This document shows positions 1 through 11,700 of a DNA stretch of 64,000 nucleotides, piece after piece (within the stretch, counting starts at the first letter, position 1; every line of letters begins with the position of its first letter). The stretch covers positions 48,487,774 through 48,551,773 of the forward strand of contig CM067503.1 in the NCBI GenBank assembly GCA_034509495.1. The letters are read 5' to 3'. The DNA is from Acestrorhynchus altus (lineage: Eukaryota > Chordata > Actinopteri > Characiformes > Acestrorhynchidae). The translations under genes and the position numbers were made by a program. The notes under the pieces were generated by a model. It saw only the letters and a list, made by a program, of their open reading frames with translations, ran no database searches and had not been told where the DNA came from.

Positions 1-330
1 AGGATCCAAGAAACAAAGCGGAACCACCTCTTCCTCTGGTCCACGCCGAAATAACGCAGACATAAAGCACAACAATGTAAAACAATAAAGAACTACAGCT
101 GATCGTGAGAGCAGGCCATGTTTGAATGAGAATGAGTTATAAGACGATGCGAGTGAGAGTAGGATACCCAGACTCAGTCGTTACTGGAAGTCAGCAGGTT
201 AAGCTGTTTATGAGCTGGCGGTGGGTCTCTAATGCGGGATGGAGTTGGACAATGCACAATGATCCCAGTGAGGACAGCATCAGTGGGGAACAGGGTAGGG
301 TGACATCTAGGTTGATCTGTCAGTAGCAGA
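1..330. repeat. Interspersed repeat A, copy 1 (partial)
   Basis: This stretch lines up by eye with 8240-8550. Both have a 'cctctRgtccac' block, then 'cagacataaagcac', then a purine-rich stretch with 'gtgagttat', then 'cagcaggttaa', and both end near 'gatctgtcag' or 'gatcagtcaa'. The copy is cut by the window start. A short open frame at 126-326 is not conserved in the second copy, so I do not treat it as a gene. The transposon class is unknown. Confidence 0.6.
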
Positions 331-344
331 TATTGTGTGTTCAG

Positions 345-680
345 AGTTCAACAGTTCTGAAAGCCCTGTCTGTCAAACAGTGTTGAGTAGTCTACTGGCC
401 TGTGGGAAGAAGCCTTAGCTGAGTCTGGTAGTCCTGCACCCTATGCTGTCATAACGTTTGCCAGAGGGCAGCAGTCTGAGCAGTCCACGAGCTGGATGGA
501 TGAGATCTCTGAGTCTCTTGGTGACTCTGCAGTGGCACTGTGACAGATACAGATCTTGCACGGGTCGACGTGAGGTCCAAATGATCTGACTCGGCACAGA
601 TCAAGGTGCAGATCTTTGATGCCAATGATGTTCCACTAGTTTGATCAGCTTGATAAGCCTGAGCTGGCCAGGTTGTCATA
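345..680 (-). mobile_element. Non-LTR retrotransposon 3' ORF tail (CR1/Rex1/L2-like), decayed
   Basis: Read on the minus strand, this encodes the typical end of a LINE reverse-transcriptase ORF: RLLPSGKRYDSI, then RTTRLS, a stop in place of the usual K/N, then GFFPQASRLLN. The family consensus is roughly LLPSGRRYR...RTNRLKNSFFPRA. At least one in-frame stop is visible, so it is dead. It is a 5'-truncated fragment, the usual result of target-primed insertion. Confidence 0.7.
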
Positions 681-689
681 ATGTGGGCT

Positions 690-1430
690 TTGATTTCTGG
701 CCCAGATTTACTGCATGACTGTCATTTCAATTATAAAGATAACGACCAACTAACTCCTTTACTGCTCCTGGGTTGGTGCTTGGTCAAATTCTAAACCACT
801 TTACAAAGTGTTTTGATCATTTTGTTGGTCCAGACTTTCTATGGCAGCCTTATTTTGCTCTGGCTTTACCACACACACACACACATGCCCCCCCCCACAC
901 ACACACACTGCAGGCTGGAGTGCTATTTGTAGCAGGAGCTTCCGAGCAATGTCAGCTCAATCACAGCATGCTTCAGAAAGGGACTGACAAATTTCATGCC
1001 TGGTCAGATTCACCTTTGTTTCGATCCAATCTGGCTCCCTTGTTGCACTGTTGTTCTCCTCGCTTGTATCGTTTCTTCCTTGTGCTAGCCACTTCAAATC
1101 TTTGAGTGCTGATATTGTTCCACTGTAACAGTGAAACAGACATCTACATACTCCCGTTTCAGACGATCATTACCTGTGTGTTTACTGTTGGTATTGTGTT
1201 ATTTACTGTATTGTAATTATGCTTCCGGGTGACAAACACAGGTCACAGGTCTCAGTCACATCCAACTGACTCTCACAATCAATTAGTGTTTTTGTTTGTT
1301 GTTGGAAAAGTGGTGCTTAAAGGTTTCTGCAAAGCAACTGACATAAACCTTTGTCATTTTTACAGTTTATTAGTAAACAAGAGTGACCAAATCAAACATA
1401 TGAGACAAAAATTTTAGGAAAATGATCCAA
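690..1430. other. No gene seen; short CA-rich tract
   Basis: Apart from an impure CA/C tract around 870-910 and AT-rich sequence after 1100, I recognise nothing here. The open frame at 773-1105 runs through the CA tract and resembles no family I know. Confidence 0.5.
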
Positions 1431-2158
1431 TAGTACATATCTATGAGGGCAAAAGTATGTGAACCTTTACTTTCAGTATCTGGTGGGACCATCTTGGGTG
1501 AAATGACTGCAACAACACTTTTTGGTAACTGTTTATTAATCCTGCACATCAGCTTGGAGGAATTTTAGCTCAAAATAGCTTTAACTCGGTTATATTGAAG
1601 CTCTTCTTTAGTCGTTTGTTGGTAGGGTTGAGATTGAGTTCACTTTCCTTTAGGATTTGCTGGAATAATTCAGAATTCCTTGATCCATCAATAATGGAAA
1701 ACAGGCCCAAACCACGATACTACCACCACCATGTTTCACAGAAAGGTTTATAACCGTTTTCAGCCTCATGAGAGCATCAAGAACTCTTCTAGACTATCAA
1801 GAAATCTCCTTTGATCTGCATGATGCACTTTCACAACAAGACTTTGTAGAATGCCTATTCTTTAAATAAAACAGGACACGCCCACTCACGCCTGATTGGC
1901 TCCCCTTGATTGAAATGGCTTCTAATTTCACCCTAAAATAACCTGCTGATCCTAAAAGTTCATGCTTATCACCCTCACAGATATGAGATCATGGATCATT
2001 TTCCTCAATAAATAAATGAGGGAATATATTATTGTCACATTTGTTTGATTTGGTTCACATTTCTTCTTTTGGGACTTCTGTACAAATCTTTCATGACAAA
2101 TTTATTCACAAGTATAGAAAATAATGAAGGGTTCACAAACTTTCAAGCACCACCGTAG
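1430..2158 (-). mobile_element. Tc1-like transposon relic
   Basis: The right end reads inward on the minus strand as 'tggtgcttgaaagtttgtga', a terminal sequence I recognise from teleost Tc1-like elements. The left end has the related 'gcaaaagtatgtgaacct'. Between them, minus-strand positions 1740-1700 encode VKHGGGSIVVWAC, the conserved block after the first catalytic Asp of Tc1 transposases. The coding part is very short and interrupted, so this is an internally deleted dead copy of about 0.7 kb. The terminal matches are imperfect and the exact ends are approximate. Confidence 0.75.
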
Positions 2159-2163
2159 TGGGG

Positions 2164-2740
2164 TTTTCAGAAATCAGAGCTTTCGTCCATATGCCTGCCT
2201 TGCAGGGTACTTGTTGGGAAAACATCAAAGTTCTTGATTCTTGTTCCAAACCCTGTCTGACTCTGCGTACAAATGGAGTGCATTGTCCCCACCCCCTCTA
2301 GGTTCCTCCTGTAGGATGTCTTCACTGCTGCAGACCTGGCTGGATGGTGTGAATGAAGCCTTGGTGCAACCTGAGGGTGACAGGCAACCATCTGGATTTG
2401 AAATTTAAGAAGCAGCTTTCCTCTCAGCACTCCTAGAGGAGGTGGGCAGCTATTGCCATGAGTCAGAGCAAAAGCAGAAGTCGACTCCCTGGCAATCAAA
2501 GTCTCATCTAAATATTTGCTGGCTGGAGAAAAAGAAGGTCTCCAGGGGCTTCATGCGAAGAGCAGTTCACAAGGGTAGTAAAGTGCGACTGATCTTTCAT
2601 TTTCTGTAGGCATAGAGGCACTATCTGAAGGCCACCGATCTTTAGACTGCTGAAAATTCACCTCAAAAAGTGCTGCCAGATCCTCCAGATGTTTTTGTTC
2701 AGCTGGGAGCTGATCTATCAGAGAAGGGCTTTAAGTGTAA
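2164..2740 (-). pseudogene. Unexplained decayed reading frame of about 190 codons
   Basis: On the minus strand one frame stays open from about 2728 to 2164 with a single internal stop (near 2558). Early residues read LPAEQKHLEDLAALFEVNF and look acidic and helical. A later part is basic and Pro/His-rich and ends DESSDF. No start codon, splice sites or family match are evident. It abuts the Tc1 terminal sequence at 2158, so the element may have inserted into it. It may be part of an older retroelement, a processed pseudogene or chance. Confidence 0.25.
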
Positions 2741-4980
2741 TAAAACCTTCAAACTCAAGCTGAATGATATCTCAAGTATTTTTGGTTTATTTGACCTAAT
2801 TTTAAGGAGAGGAAGAATCTACATTTCTTTAAAATGATATACCTTATGAGTTTAAAGCTGCTTTAAGTTATTAGATTTAAAATGAACCCAAACCCATAAC
2901 GATCTATGAATGAACTACAGGTAATCACGTTTTGTTGTATGTCATATATTTTGTTATGCAACCAGTAAATAAGTACAAAACTCAAAGTATTTTAATACTG
3001 TTGAAGTATTTATATTACATTTGGTCACTGAGTAGGTGGCTTACAGAGGAACCCAAACCGATTATGATTTATGACCTGAAAGGCCGACTGCTTGTGGCCA
3101 TTAGCACGTGCGCCATTAATCTGCCTTCCACAGCTGCAATAGTCAGGTTTTCATCTCAAACACAACAAAAGTTTTCATAGTTTTCATCAGAATCTACCTT
3201 TGCAAACTCAGGATTATGAGCATTTAAAAATGATGTTTTGCATAATATAGGTCTTTATTTAAATCAACGCAATGCTTGATAGAATTAACTACTAATCATC
3301 TCTTCAGTCAATGCTCTTCTGATTTAAATGAAATTCGAGACACTTACAGTCTCTCAATCTCCAACCGTGTATATGGAGGATGAAAAAGGACATAAGTGTG
3401 AATCAATCAACGTACAAATAAATAGCTTATAAATAAATAAATAAATAATTGAATAGATATATAGAAATGATGAAATAAATAGATGCACAAATAAATAATT
3501 TAATAAATATACACTAAATGAATTCATGACATGCCTAAATCAATATCATGAAACTATTCCTACAATTTCATGCATCTTCTCTCATTTATTAAACAACCTT
3601 TCACATTTATTTGCATATTTCTGATTCTGCATGTTAATAAGGTATCTCTGAAGCAGGATTGGTCAGCTGGTGGGCAGCAATGTGTCCAAGAACGAGATGA
3701 AACCGTTTGAAGCTGAAGTATGCGATGGGCCTTCAACACTGTAGATTTATCCATTACAAAGGTAGTCTGTTTGGCCCATGGCTCTCATTCATTACGTGAC
3801 AGCATGTACTTCCATGTAACCACCTAGAAGTCATAGCTCTGATGTTTGCTGGGGTGTGTCTATTGATTCTGACCTGCTCTTGGCGTGGTTGCCTCAGGTG
3901 TGGTAGGTTATTTCTAAGTGGTTTCTAGGTGGTTGCTCTGGTATCTAAGGTGGTTTGCAATGCACAAGCATCATCAAAACACAACCCAAACGTTCTGTTA
4001 ACCCAGCAATGTAGTTAAAATACACAGAACCTGACCCGACCTGCTATTGGCCACTGTGCGAATCCAATATGTCCAACACTGGGTTGTTCATGAGTTTTAA
4101 TGAGTAAAGGTTAGAAAGATTAAGAGCTACTCCATCTTGCTACTGTGACTCCATGTGGTTTATTAGTTTAGTCTAGTGCTAGGAATTGCACATTGTGCAA
4201 CAAGGTCATGTGAAGCTCTGATGATTCCTAAATAGCAGACACACTTGTGCTCAGATTGGTGGGCTGGATTTGTAGTGATCAGGCTGCTGATGGACACGTG
4301 ATAACCGTCTCTGTTATCAGCGCGCCGGCAGCGCATCGCCCCACCGACGAAGCTCACTGTTGTAATGACTACGGGACGGTGCGATGACGCGGTGCGTTTG
4401 TGATTCACTGTTGAATGGGCTGATGTTCATCTGTTTAGCCAACAACCCTCAGAGAAGCAGACGACTACCGAAGGGTGCTCTGGAATAATGATTATGCTCA
4501 TAAAATGCTGATTTTGAAACTGGAGATGTTGTGAGAAGACGTGCTTGTTCTGTCGACAAACAGATAAAAAAGCAAGGAGAAGATGGTCACACATTTAGGT
4601 CAAACCATGTCATTACTGCAGGCTGTCTCACACTGGAGTCAAGGAGCTGTAACCTCTGTTACAGAACCTTAAGAAACTGCAAAGCACCAAAGAGAAGAAA
4701 AGGTATACGAGGGATAAATGTTGTCAGATTCACTGTGTCTGTTGAAGTGAATCACAATAAGTGTGTCCTAGATTGGCTGCGAAGGCCTGCAGCATACCTT
4801 AAAAATGTTCCTGAAGAAAGTGAGCACACAGGAGAAAACTACACTCTGAAAAATGATGGTTCTTTATGTGACTTATTTGGAAAACGTGTGTGAGAAGCAG
4901 ATTCTCAAGATTTATAAATATGTGACTAAACAGCATTTTTGGAATCTCTTCAATGTCTAGTAAATATAGACTTTACAGAC
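2741..4980. other. Unique AT-rich stretch, no gene recognised
   Basis: This holds an (AAAT)-rich patch at about 3420-3510 and otherwise no repeat I recognise. An open frame at 4531-4893, 120 codons from a GTG, sits just before the telomere-like array. It has no splice context and no family resemblance, so I leave it out. Confidence 0.5.
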
Positions 4981-4982
4981 TC

Positions 4983-6224
4983 TTAAACCCTAAAGCTAAC
5001 CCTTACTCTAACACTAACCTTAACCTCAACCATAAACCTAAACCTAACCCTTACTATAACACTAACCTTAACCTTAACCCTAAACCTAAACCTAACCCTT
5101 ACTCTAACCCTAAGCTTAACCATAAACCCTAAGCCTAACCCTTACTCTAACCCCTAGCATAACAAACCTAATTTAACCCTTACTCTAACCCTAACCTTAA
5201 CCATAAGCCTAAACCTGCCCCCTTACACTAACTAACCTTAACCATAAACACAACTAACCCTTACTCTAACTAACATAACCATAAACCTAAGCTAACCCTT
5301 ACTCTAACCCTAACCTTAACCACCAAGCCCTAAACCCCTAGCATGCTCATAACACTAACCCTTATACTTGCAAACCTAAACTCTTCCCTTACTCTAACCC
5401 TAACATGTGCAAACCTAAACCCTTACTCTAACTTCTTGTAACCATAAACCCTAAACCTAACCCTTACTCTAACCTAACCTTAACCATAAACCTCGCCCAG
5501 CCTTACTCTAGCCTAACAACCATAAGCCTGAGCCCTAACCACTTACTCTAACCCCTAACGTAACCATGAAACCTAGAAGCCTAACCCCCTTACTCTAACC
5601 CTGTGTAACCATAAACCATAAACCTAACCACCTCTACTTACTTAACCATAAACCATAAAACTAGCCCTTACTCTAACACTAACCTTAACCATAGCCCTAA
5701 GCCTAACATATAACACAACCTTAACCATAAACCTAAAGCCTAGCATACTCTAACCTAACCTTAATCATAAACCCTAAACCTAACCTTTACTCTAACCCTA
5801 AACTTAACCATAAACCTAAACCTAACCCTTACTCTAACACTAACCTTAACCATAAATCCTAGAAACACAACCCTTACTCTAACCTAACGCAACCACATAA
5901 ACCTAAACCCTAACCCTTACTCCAGCCCTAACCTTATACATAAACCCTAAACATAACCCTTTACTCCTAACACTAGCAGCAACATAAACCTAAACCTAAC
6001 CCTTATAACCCCTAACTTGTAACTATAAACCTTAACCTTAACCCTTACTCTAACACTAACATGAAAACATAGGCCTAAACCTAGCACTTAACCTAACTAG
6101 CAGCAATCATAAACCCTAAACCCTAACCTTTACTCTAACCTAACCTTAGCCACCAAACCTAAACCTAACGCTTACTCTAACCCTAACCTTAAGCATAAAC
6201 CTAAACCTAACCCTTACTCTAACT
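4983..6224. repeat. Telomere-like degenerate tandem array (CCCTAA variants)
   Basis: About 1.24 kb is built almost only of hexamers related to CCCTAA: CCTAAA, CCTAAC, CCTTAC, TCTAAC, CTTAAC, CATAAA. They recur in a fixed order, giving a longer unit. The marker 'cccttact' recurs at 5000, 5048, 5096, 5139, 5177, 5220, 5258 and 5296, spacings of 38 to 48 bp, so the ideal unit is about seven hexamers (42 bp). The G-rich strand is the minus strand. Many insertions and odd interruptions break the pattern. It could be an interstitial telomeric satellite or an ordinary minisatellite of telomere-like sequence. Confidence 0.9.
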
Positions 6225-6599
6225 CTTCCTGTGAACTAGTGTGAGATGTGCTATCTCCACGTAGGTTTGATAGACTGAATGATTTGCATTCCACCAGTGT
6301 TTGTGATGTTTAAAGAGGCCATAAAATCTGGAGCTGGAGTTGTGTTTATGTGTGTTTACGTCGTGCTGGGTTTTCAGTGATGCTGATTCCAGCACTTGTT
6401 TAAGCCTGAACATGGTCCATCACTAGGTTTTGCTCTGTGATACTGAGATACATTTATGTTCCTACAATTTTAGTCTCTCTACCACAGCACCGTATCGCAT
6501 TTTTAGCTTTATATACACTCAAAAGTCAAAACACTGAGGACTGATGTTATTTAAACAAGATCAATGTTGCAGAAATGATGATAACTGTAGTCTGATCTG

Positions 6600-6880
6600 A
6601 TCAATATTTATTGATCTCTCTCATATACACAGTGGTGTCTCTCAGGGCGGCGTGGGTTTAACATAACCATGAGCGTCGTAAATGTAGTTCTGATGGTGTC
6701 CTGCTGATGATCCATCCCGTGCAGCTTGAATGTTCTCACTCCAGTTCTGCGATGGGCCATGGTAGGGTGGAGTGTTGATAGGCGATCAATAGCGTCCCAC
6801 ACCTTTTCAATCAGGGACAGGTCTGGAGATGAGACCGACCCCAGCGTAATATCTGTAAAAGCATTACAATCTGACACTTC
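6600..6880 (-). mobile_element. Tc1-like transposase C-terminal fragment
   Basis: The minus strand encodes SSPDLSLIEKVWDAIDRL, then a degenerate tail ending NPRRPERHHCV. The SPDLxxIExxWD block carries the last acidic catalytic residue of Tc1 transposases and is followed in the family by about 60 residues. Only this C-terminal part is present, with no upstream catalytic blocks, so the fragment cannot be active. Confidence 0.75.
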
Positions 6881-6944
6881 CTTCTGGGTGCAACTATTTG
6901 TGTATTTATTAAGCTATTAGTAGACAGGATTTTAGAGTTTTGAA

Positions 6945-7080
6945 ACCTTAGACTTTATTTTGGTTTGATCTTGATTGTTGAAGTGGACGGATCACTCTGG
7001 AGAGATCTAAAGTGCTCTCTGAGGCCTTCAGAAAGAATGCTGTAGATGCATATGAGTTCTATACCTGAAGATTAATTTGA
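6945..7080 (+). mobile_element. Tc1-like transposase N-terminal fragment (SEAFR family, copy 1)
   Basis: The plus strand near 7018-7065 reads EAFRKNAVDAYEFYT then a stop. This matches the first helix-turn-helix region of teleost Tc1 transposases (EAFRKKVVDAYESG type). The same sequence, with upstream 'cttgattgttgaagtgg', recurs at 46856 and the coding block recurs inverted near 63020. Only the start of the gene survives. Confidence 0.65.
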
Positions 7081-7261
7081 AACACATTTTCCAGAAATCT
7101 TGTCTTCATCTACATCTTCTCATGACTTTAGTCTCATCCTAAAGTTTTTTCTGTTGTGCTCTTGGTTTCCTGATTTCTGGCTGCAAACACACACTCTTTC
7201 TGCATTTGTGGTCTTTAAGTAGTAAATAAATATTCTGATCAAAGTTTAAGCAAAGGGAGTG

Positions 7262-7263
<2 letters not shown>

Positions 7264-7335
<72 letters not shown>

Positions 7336-7340
7336 ACACC
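7264..7340. repeat. (CA)n microsatellite
   Basis: An almost pure CA dinucleotide run of more than 30 units, ending in 'catacacacac'. The Cys/Val frame on the other strand comes from the repeat. Confidence 0.98.
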
Positions 7341-8030
7341 TACAGAATCTGTAAAAGGAGGAGGTCAAATGTAATCTTAGTATTAAATGAATGTCACATC
7401 AAACCTCATCCCATGTTTTGAAAATCAGGTCATGTTTCACTCTTTATAGTAACAGAAATGTTTGAAAAGCTGATAAACCTCCCAGCATGCAGAGGATTAA
7501 ATAAAAACAAGAGGATAAAATACAGAATTCTGCAGGAACAACGAGGTGAATAATGTCTTCAATTTCTTGGTACCTGTCAGGAGACTCCCAGATGCATCTC
7601 GGACTTGCTGAAGGTATGACAAGCTCAGCTGACAGATACCCGAGAAAAATGAGTTGAAATAATTGTGAAAAGAAGAGATAAAAGCAGGAATGACTGTTTC
7701 CAGGTCCTTAGAATACATTGAGTTTGCTTTGTCTAAATCAGCACTAATCTTTATTTTGCTTCTAGAGTTGAACTTCTACCATGGATGTGGTAACAGCAGT
7801 AAAAAGGACATAAAGTCTTTATTTAAAGGAAATGTAACTGATTATACGGATCGCCTTGTCCTTTGTATAGACTAATCAATGTTAATTATCAGATGTAAAT
7901 GTTTATTTACTATTTTACAAACTTTTAAAGTCGCTTAAAATCAGGATAAAACTGTAGTTACTGAATGAAATCCTGCTAACGTTCTACTGCAACACTAATG
8001 ATGACATAGTGTTTAACAAATAAAGGAAAC
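7341..8030. other. No gene seen
   Basis: AT-rich, mostly unique sequence. Short open frames on both strands at 7497-7875 overlap each other and match nothing I know. Confidence 0.5.
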
Positions 8031-8032
8031 CA

Positions 8033-8035
8033 GCT

Positions 8036-8112
<77 letters not shown>
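8033..8112. repeat. (AATC)n tetranucleotide microsatellite
   Basis: About 19 near-perfect copies of 'atca'. It lies at the edge of repeat A copy 2, just before 'tatttatatagagcttttct', which suggests expansion of a simple tail at the element end. Confidence 0.97.
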
Positions 8113-8774
8113 GTAAGTCAAAGGTTATTTATATAGAGCTTTTCTCAACGAAGGCGTCCCAAAGCAGGTTTGTAGAGATCCGGGTCTGAGCCTCTTTTGA
8201 GCAGCCAGCCACGAAAGTGGCAGAAAAAGTCCCTCAGACTGGGAGGAGAAACCTCAGCAGGAACCAAGACTCTCCCAACAGGAGAACCCGTTTCTCCTCT
8301 AGTCCACAGAGAACACAGACATAAAGCACGAAGAGAACAAAGAGAGCAGGACAAAAGGAGTGAAATGATAAAGATCTATAGCTAAAGTGTGAGCAGAGCG
8401 TGTCTGCGCGAGTGTGAGTTATGAGGGAATGTGAGAGTGTAAGTGAAGCTCAGTGTTAATGTGAAAATCCAGCAGGTTAAACAGTGAGGACAGCCTGGTG
8501 GTGGGCAGCCATGGTTGGGTAACATCAGGTAGATCAGTCAAAGGTCAGCACATCTGCAAAACATGGGAAAGAGATGGAAAGAGAGAGAATGAGAAAGAGA
8601 GGGGGGAACAGGTAGTCGTGTCCGACAAGGAACGGACTTGAACCAGCATCAGTCAGGCAGCAGTTGCAGCTTCGGCTCAAGAGAGGAAGAGAAAACAAAA
8701 AGTTGGAGATCTGGAAAGTGTAACTGAGGGATTTTAGTGAGAACTGCAGTAATGAACATAAACCTGTAAACAAA

Positions 8775-8815
<41 letters not shown>

Positions 8816-8960
8816 AGCACAGAGCAAAGGCAGCCTGTCAGGAAGGATTAACTGAAAGTCTGCGTGAAGAGAAAGGTTTTCATCCTACATTTATTCTAGA
8901 ACTCAAAACTGTACAGACGTACTCTGTTTCAGAGGGAAGGAACAACGCTACCAGCCACGC
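8113..8960. repeat. Interspersed repeat A, copy 2
   Basis: It starts with 'ttatttatatagagctttt', followed by 'gggaggagaaacctcagcag' and 'cctctagtccacagag'. The part from about 8290 to 8550 matches the window start. Later sequence, 'gaaaggttttcatcctac' near 8870, resembles the end of the large repeat at 55.5-56.3 kb ('gtaggtttttagcctcgac'). The layout matches a repeat type widespread in fish genomes, but I cannot name the class. A (GA)n run lies inside it. Confidence 0.6.
8776..8815. repeat. (GA)n microsatellite
   Basis: A pure GA run of about 20 units within repeat A copy 2. Confidence 0.97.
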
Positions 8961-9261
8961 TTTCAGATAAGCAGACTGTGAATTGCACACCTGAGTGGGG
9001 TTGGATGAGAGATCAGATCACGTTCTCACAACTAAACAAACAGCTCCAGAGTTCGGATGGACTGGGGCCGTCTCCTGCTAAAAGTGCGGTATTAGCCCAG
9101 TTTGTTTGTATCGGAGTCTTCAATTACTGTTTTTCCGTCTGCTCAGAAGTCAGAGAGAACTAACATTGTAAAACAGTTGTTATGAACAAACATATGGAAC
9201 AAAGAACATAAATGAGAATGACTATTGAAAGGCTGTAAGTCATGGTTGCTGTAAGAATATT

Positions 9262-9296
9262 AGATTATGGTTCAGGTTAGGGTCAGGGTTAGGTCA
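9262..9296 (+). repeat. Short telomere-like TTAGGG patch
   Basis: A few degenerate TTAGGG units ('ggttagggtcagggttagg') on the plus strand, opposite in orientation to the array at 5.0-6.2 kb. Too short to mean more than a minor interstitial patch. Confidence 0.6.
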
Positions 9297-9539
9297 AATG
9301 TCAGATTTGGATTTTGGTTGATAGGAAACGTCTAACTGACATTATTTCAGCCAAAGATGGAAAACCCAGCTGTTAGATCTTAACTATATCCTGCATTTCT
9401 GTGTGTGATGTTAACAAATGATACTTTGCAATTCACTTTCTTCAGATCTTAGTTTGATCACCTCCGTGTCTCAGTGTAGTTACAAAGAAGATCAAATGAC
9501 CAGATGTTTAGATATGTTGAGGAAGAAAAGGTGTCCTAA

Positions 9540-10430
9540 CTACACTCAAAGCACAGGATACAGATCATGAAATGGAACTTATCTCACTTACGTAGGAATT
9601 CCTTTTAAAACCAGGCCGGTTTGGGAGCTGAATGGTGAAATTCCTCTAAAGCATGAAGCCTGTTATAATTTAGTTTTAGTGTTTCAAAGATAATTTCGTT
9701 GGAAGATTCCGTTTAATAACGGCAGCAGTTAAACATTCTCATTACAGTTAGATAGAGGCACCGGCCTCAAAGGCTTGCCGAGAGAACATCATTTCCATTT
9801 TCATAACTCCTCCAGAATTCACCTACTGACTCCTATATCGCCAACATTTCTCACGCACATACGTCTGTTCGTCTCATCTGCCCGACTCTCTCCGTTAGAT
9901 TATCTCTGCAATCAAAAGTAGTAGCATGAATGCGATTTATATGGCTCTCCATCTGAAGAGTGTCAGCTGAAGTGTTTACGGCGGCGCTGGGAGGTAAATC
10001 CCGTGGCTTCAAAAGTCTCTTTGTTTGCTGAAATATCAGTCGGTTGGCCCCGTCCTCGGTGTCAATGGGAACAGAGAGCTCCTCCAGCGCAGCGGCCAGC
10101 AGAGGTTACGCACCGCTAACGAGCTGCTCGACCTCCAGCACCTGATGACTAAACAGAAAGAAGGCAGGAGAGGTGGAGGAGAAAGGAACATGTGACTTTT
10201 AATTGCAAGCGATGCGACCAGGCTTTCAGCGTACCACTGACGTAATAAGCAAGAGAAGCATTAAATCTGACACATAGACCGAACGATGTCATTTCACTTT
10301 CGCCGTCACCGTCTTCTTTTTCCCTTCAATGCACATTTTTAACCAGATCATTTCACCCTGTGCAGCGAATTCACAAAGGACCAGCGCCTTCACCCGCTCA
10401 GCTGCCCATAACCATAGAGGTCTGCTTATG
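9540..10430. other. Unique block, candidate conserved noncoding sequence
   Basis: About 0.9 kb with no recognisable mobile element or simple repeat and balanced base composition, between repeat-rich neighbours. Long open frames are absent. Repeat-free islands like this in fish deserts are often enhancers, but conservation cannot be judged from one sequence. Confidence 0.2.
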
Positions 10431-10834
10431 GCTGGACTGGCAACGTAATGCAGCCCTGAAATTTTATACCCACTTCCGGATGGGAGGTTTTCCTATTTGA
10501 TTTGTTTCATTTTGTCGAGTGGTTGGGGGTTGGCAGATTTTGGGGTCTGTTTTGAGTGGTGGGGTGGGTGGATAAGACTGGGTCCATTACCCTCTCAGCA
10601 TCCCACACCCATAGTGGCCTAGCGGTGCTCCTGATAGTCAGTCCAACCCTGGTTGTTATTATTGTTGTACAATAATACAATTACAATATTTGTCGCAATA
10701 GAAATTGTCAACACTTTTCTGATATTTCATTATGACATATACGTCTGAGCAGAAAGAGCAGAACACAGTGCGTGATGGCCAAGAGTTGGTTAAGAAAAAA
10801 AAATACATATTTTAAAATTGAAATTTCTCTTCTG

Positions 10835-10930
10835 ACTGGAAGGTCGCCGGTTTGATTCCCTTTCAGGACATGACTGAAGTGGCCTTGAACAAAACATTTA
10901 ACTCACTAATTTTCACAGCAGGGAATTAAC
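10835..10930 (+). mobile_element. tRNA-like SINE fragment
   Basis: Contains 'gactggaaggtcgccggttt' followed by 'gattccc', a B-box-like block (GGTTYGATTCC), then 'aggacatgactgaagtg'. The same string order is seen at 18.55, 28.92, 32.27 and 61.92 kb. The right part is degraded. Confidence 0.6.
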
Positions 10931-11310
10931 TGCAATTCGTCTGATCACTCGTCACCATCTAGAGTTAAAACAAACTGCAGCCATAAAAATGGAGGCAGCA
11001 TTTTTTCTTCATGAAAACTAAAATTTGCTCCACTCTCAAAACGTTTGGTCATGACTGTATTTTCATTTTGGGGCTAAACTAAAACATCACGGTGTTTGTG
11101 AGGTGTTAACGCGCGACTCAGAAGCGGGACAGACCTATTTCATATGCTATGAAGTTTGATTTTGTCAAGACAGTCTTTAATTTGTTTCACAGTCTTTTGC
11201 ACATTTGCCACTCTGATACGGCAGGATTTGAGCCCAGAGAGCTGGTCATGTACGCTGCTCCAGTGAAGCCGTACTGCACTGCTTTGTTTACATTTGCTGC
11301 CGCTCACCGA

Positions 11311-11315
<5 letters not shown>

Positions 11316-11346
<31 letters not shown>
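11316..11346. repeat. (CA)n microsatellite
   Basis: A pure run of about 15 CA units, flanked by 'cgatttca' and 'tgccggg'. Confidence 0.95.
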
Positions 11347-11347
<1 letters not shown>

Positions 11348-11554
11348 CCGGGTGTTTTAAATATAGTTACTTTCTGTAACGTTCGCACCTGAATAACGGA
11401 ACAAATCTTACCGTTCGTAAGTAATTATTCAGTCTGAGTCAATCTCGGCAGTCATTGGTTCTAAGTCAAGTCTAAAAGTCTATTTGTGTGCGATTGAAGA
11501 GTGCAGAAGTTAAGTTAACTCAAGTACCTGTGCCATTGTGGTAAAAAGTGGCAA

Positions 11555-11700
11555 AGTGCACACACACACTATTAATTCACACACTAGGGGGCAGTGAACA
11601 CATTTGCCCAGGGCTGTGAGCAGCAGTTATGTCCAGTTCAGGGATTGGAACCAGCAACCTTCAAGTTAAAAGGCCGGTTGCAATCGCAGACAGAGCCCTG
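11555..11700 (-). mobile_element. tRNA-like SINE copy, reverse orientation
   Basis: Reads 'cacacactagggggcagtga', then a degraded middle, then 'ggattggaaccagcaacctt'. The last block is the reverse complement of a B box (GGTTCCAATCC). The same layout occurs at 19.17 kb and 59.81 kb. Confidence 0.65.

Noticed and set aside
4531..4893. 120-codon frame before the telomere-like array
   Set aside because: Begins at GTG, has no family resemblance and no regulatory or splice context.
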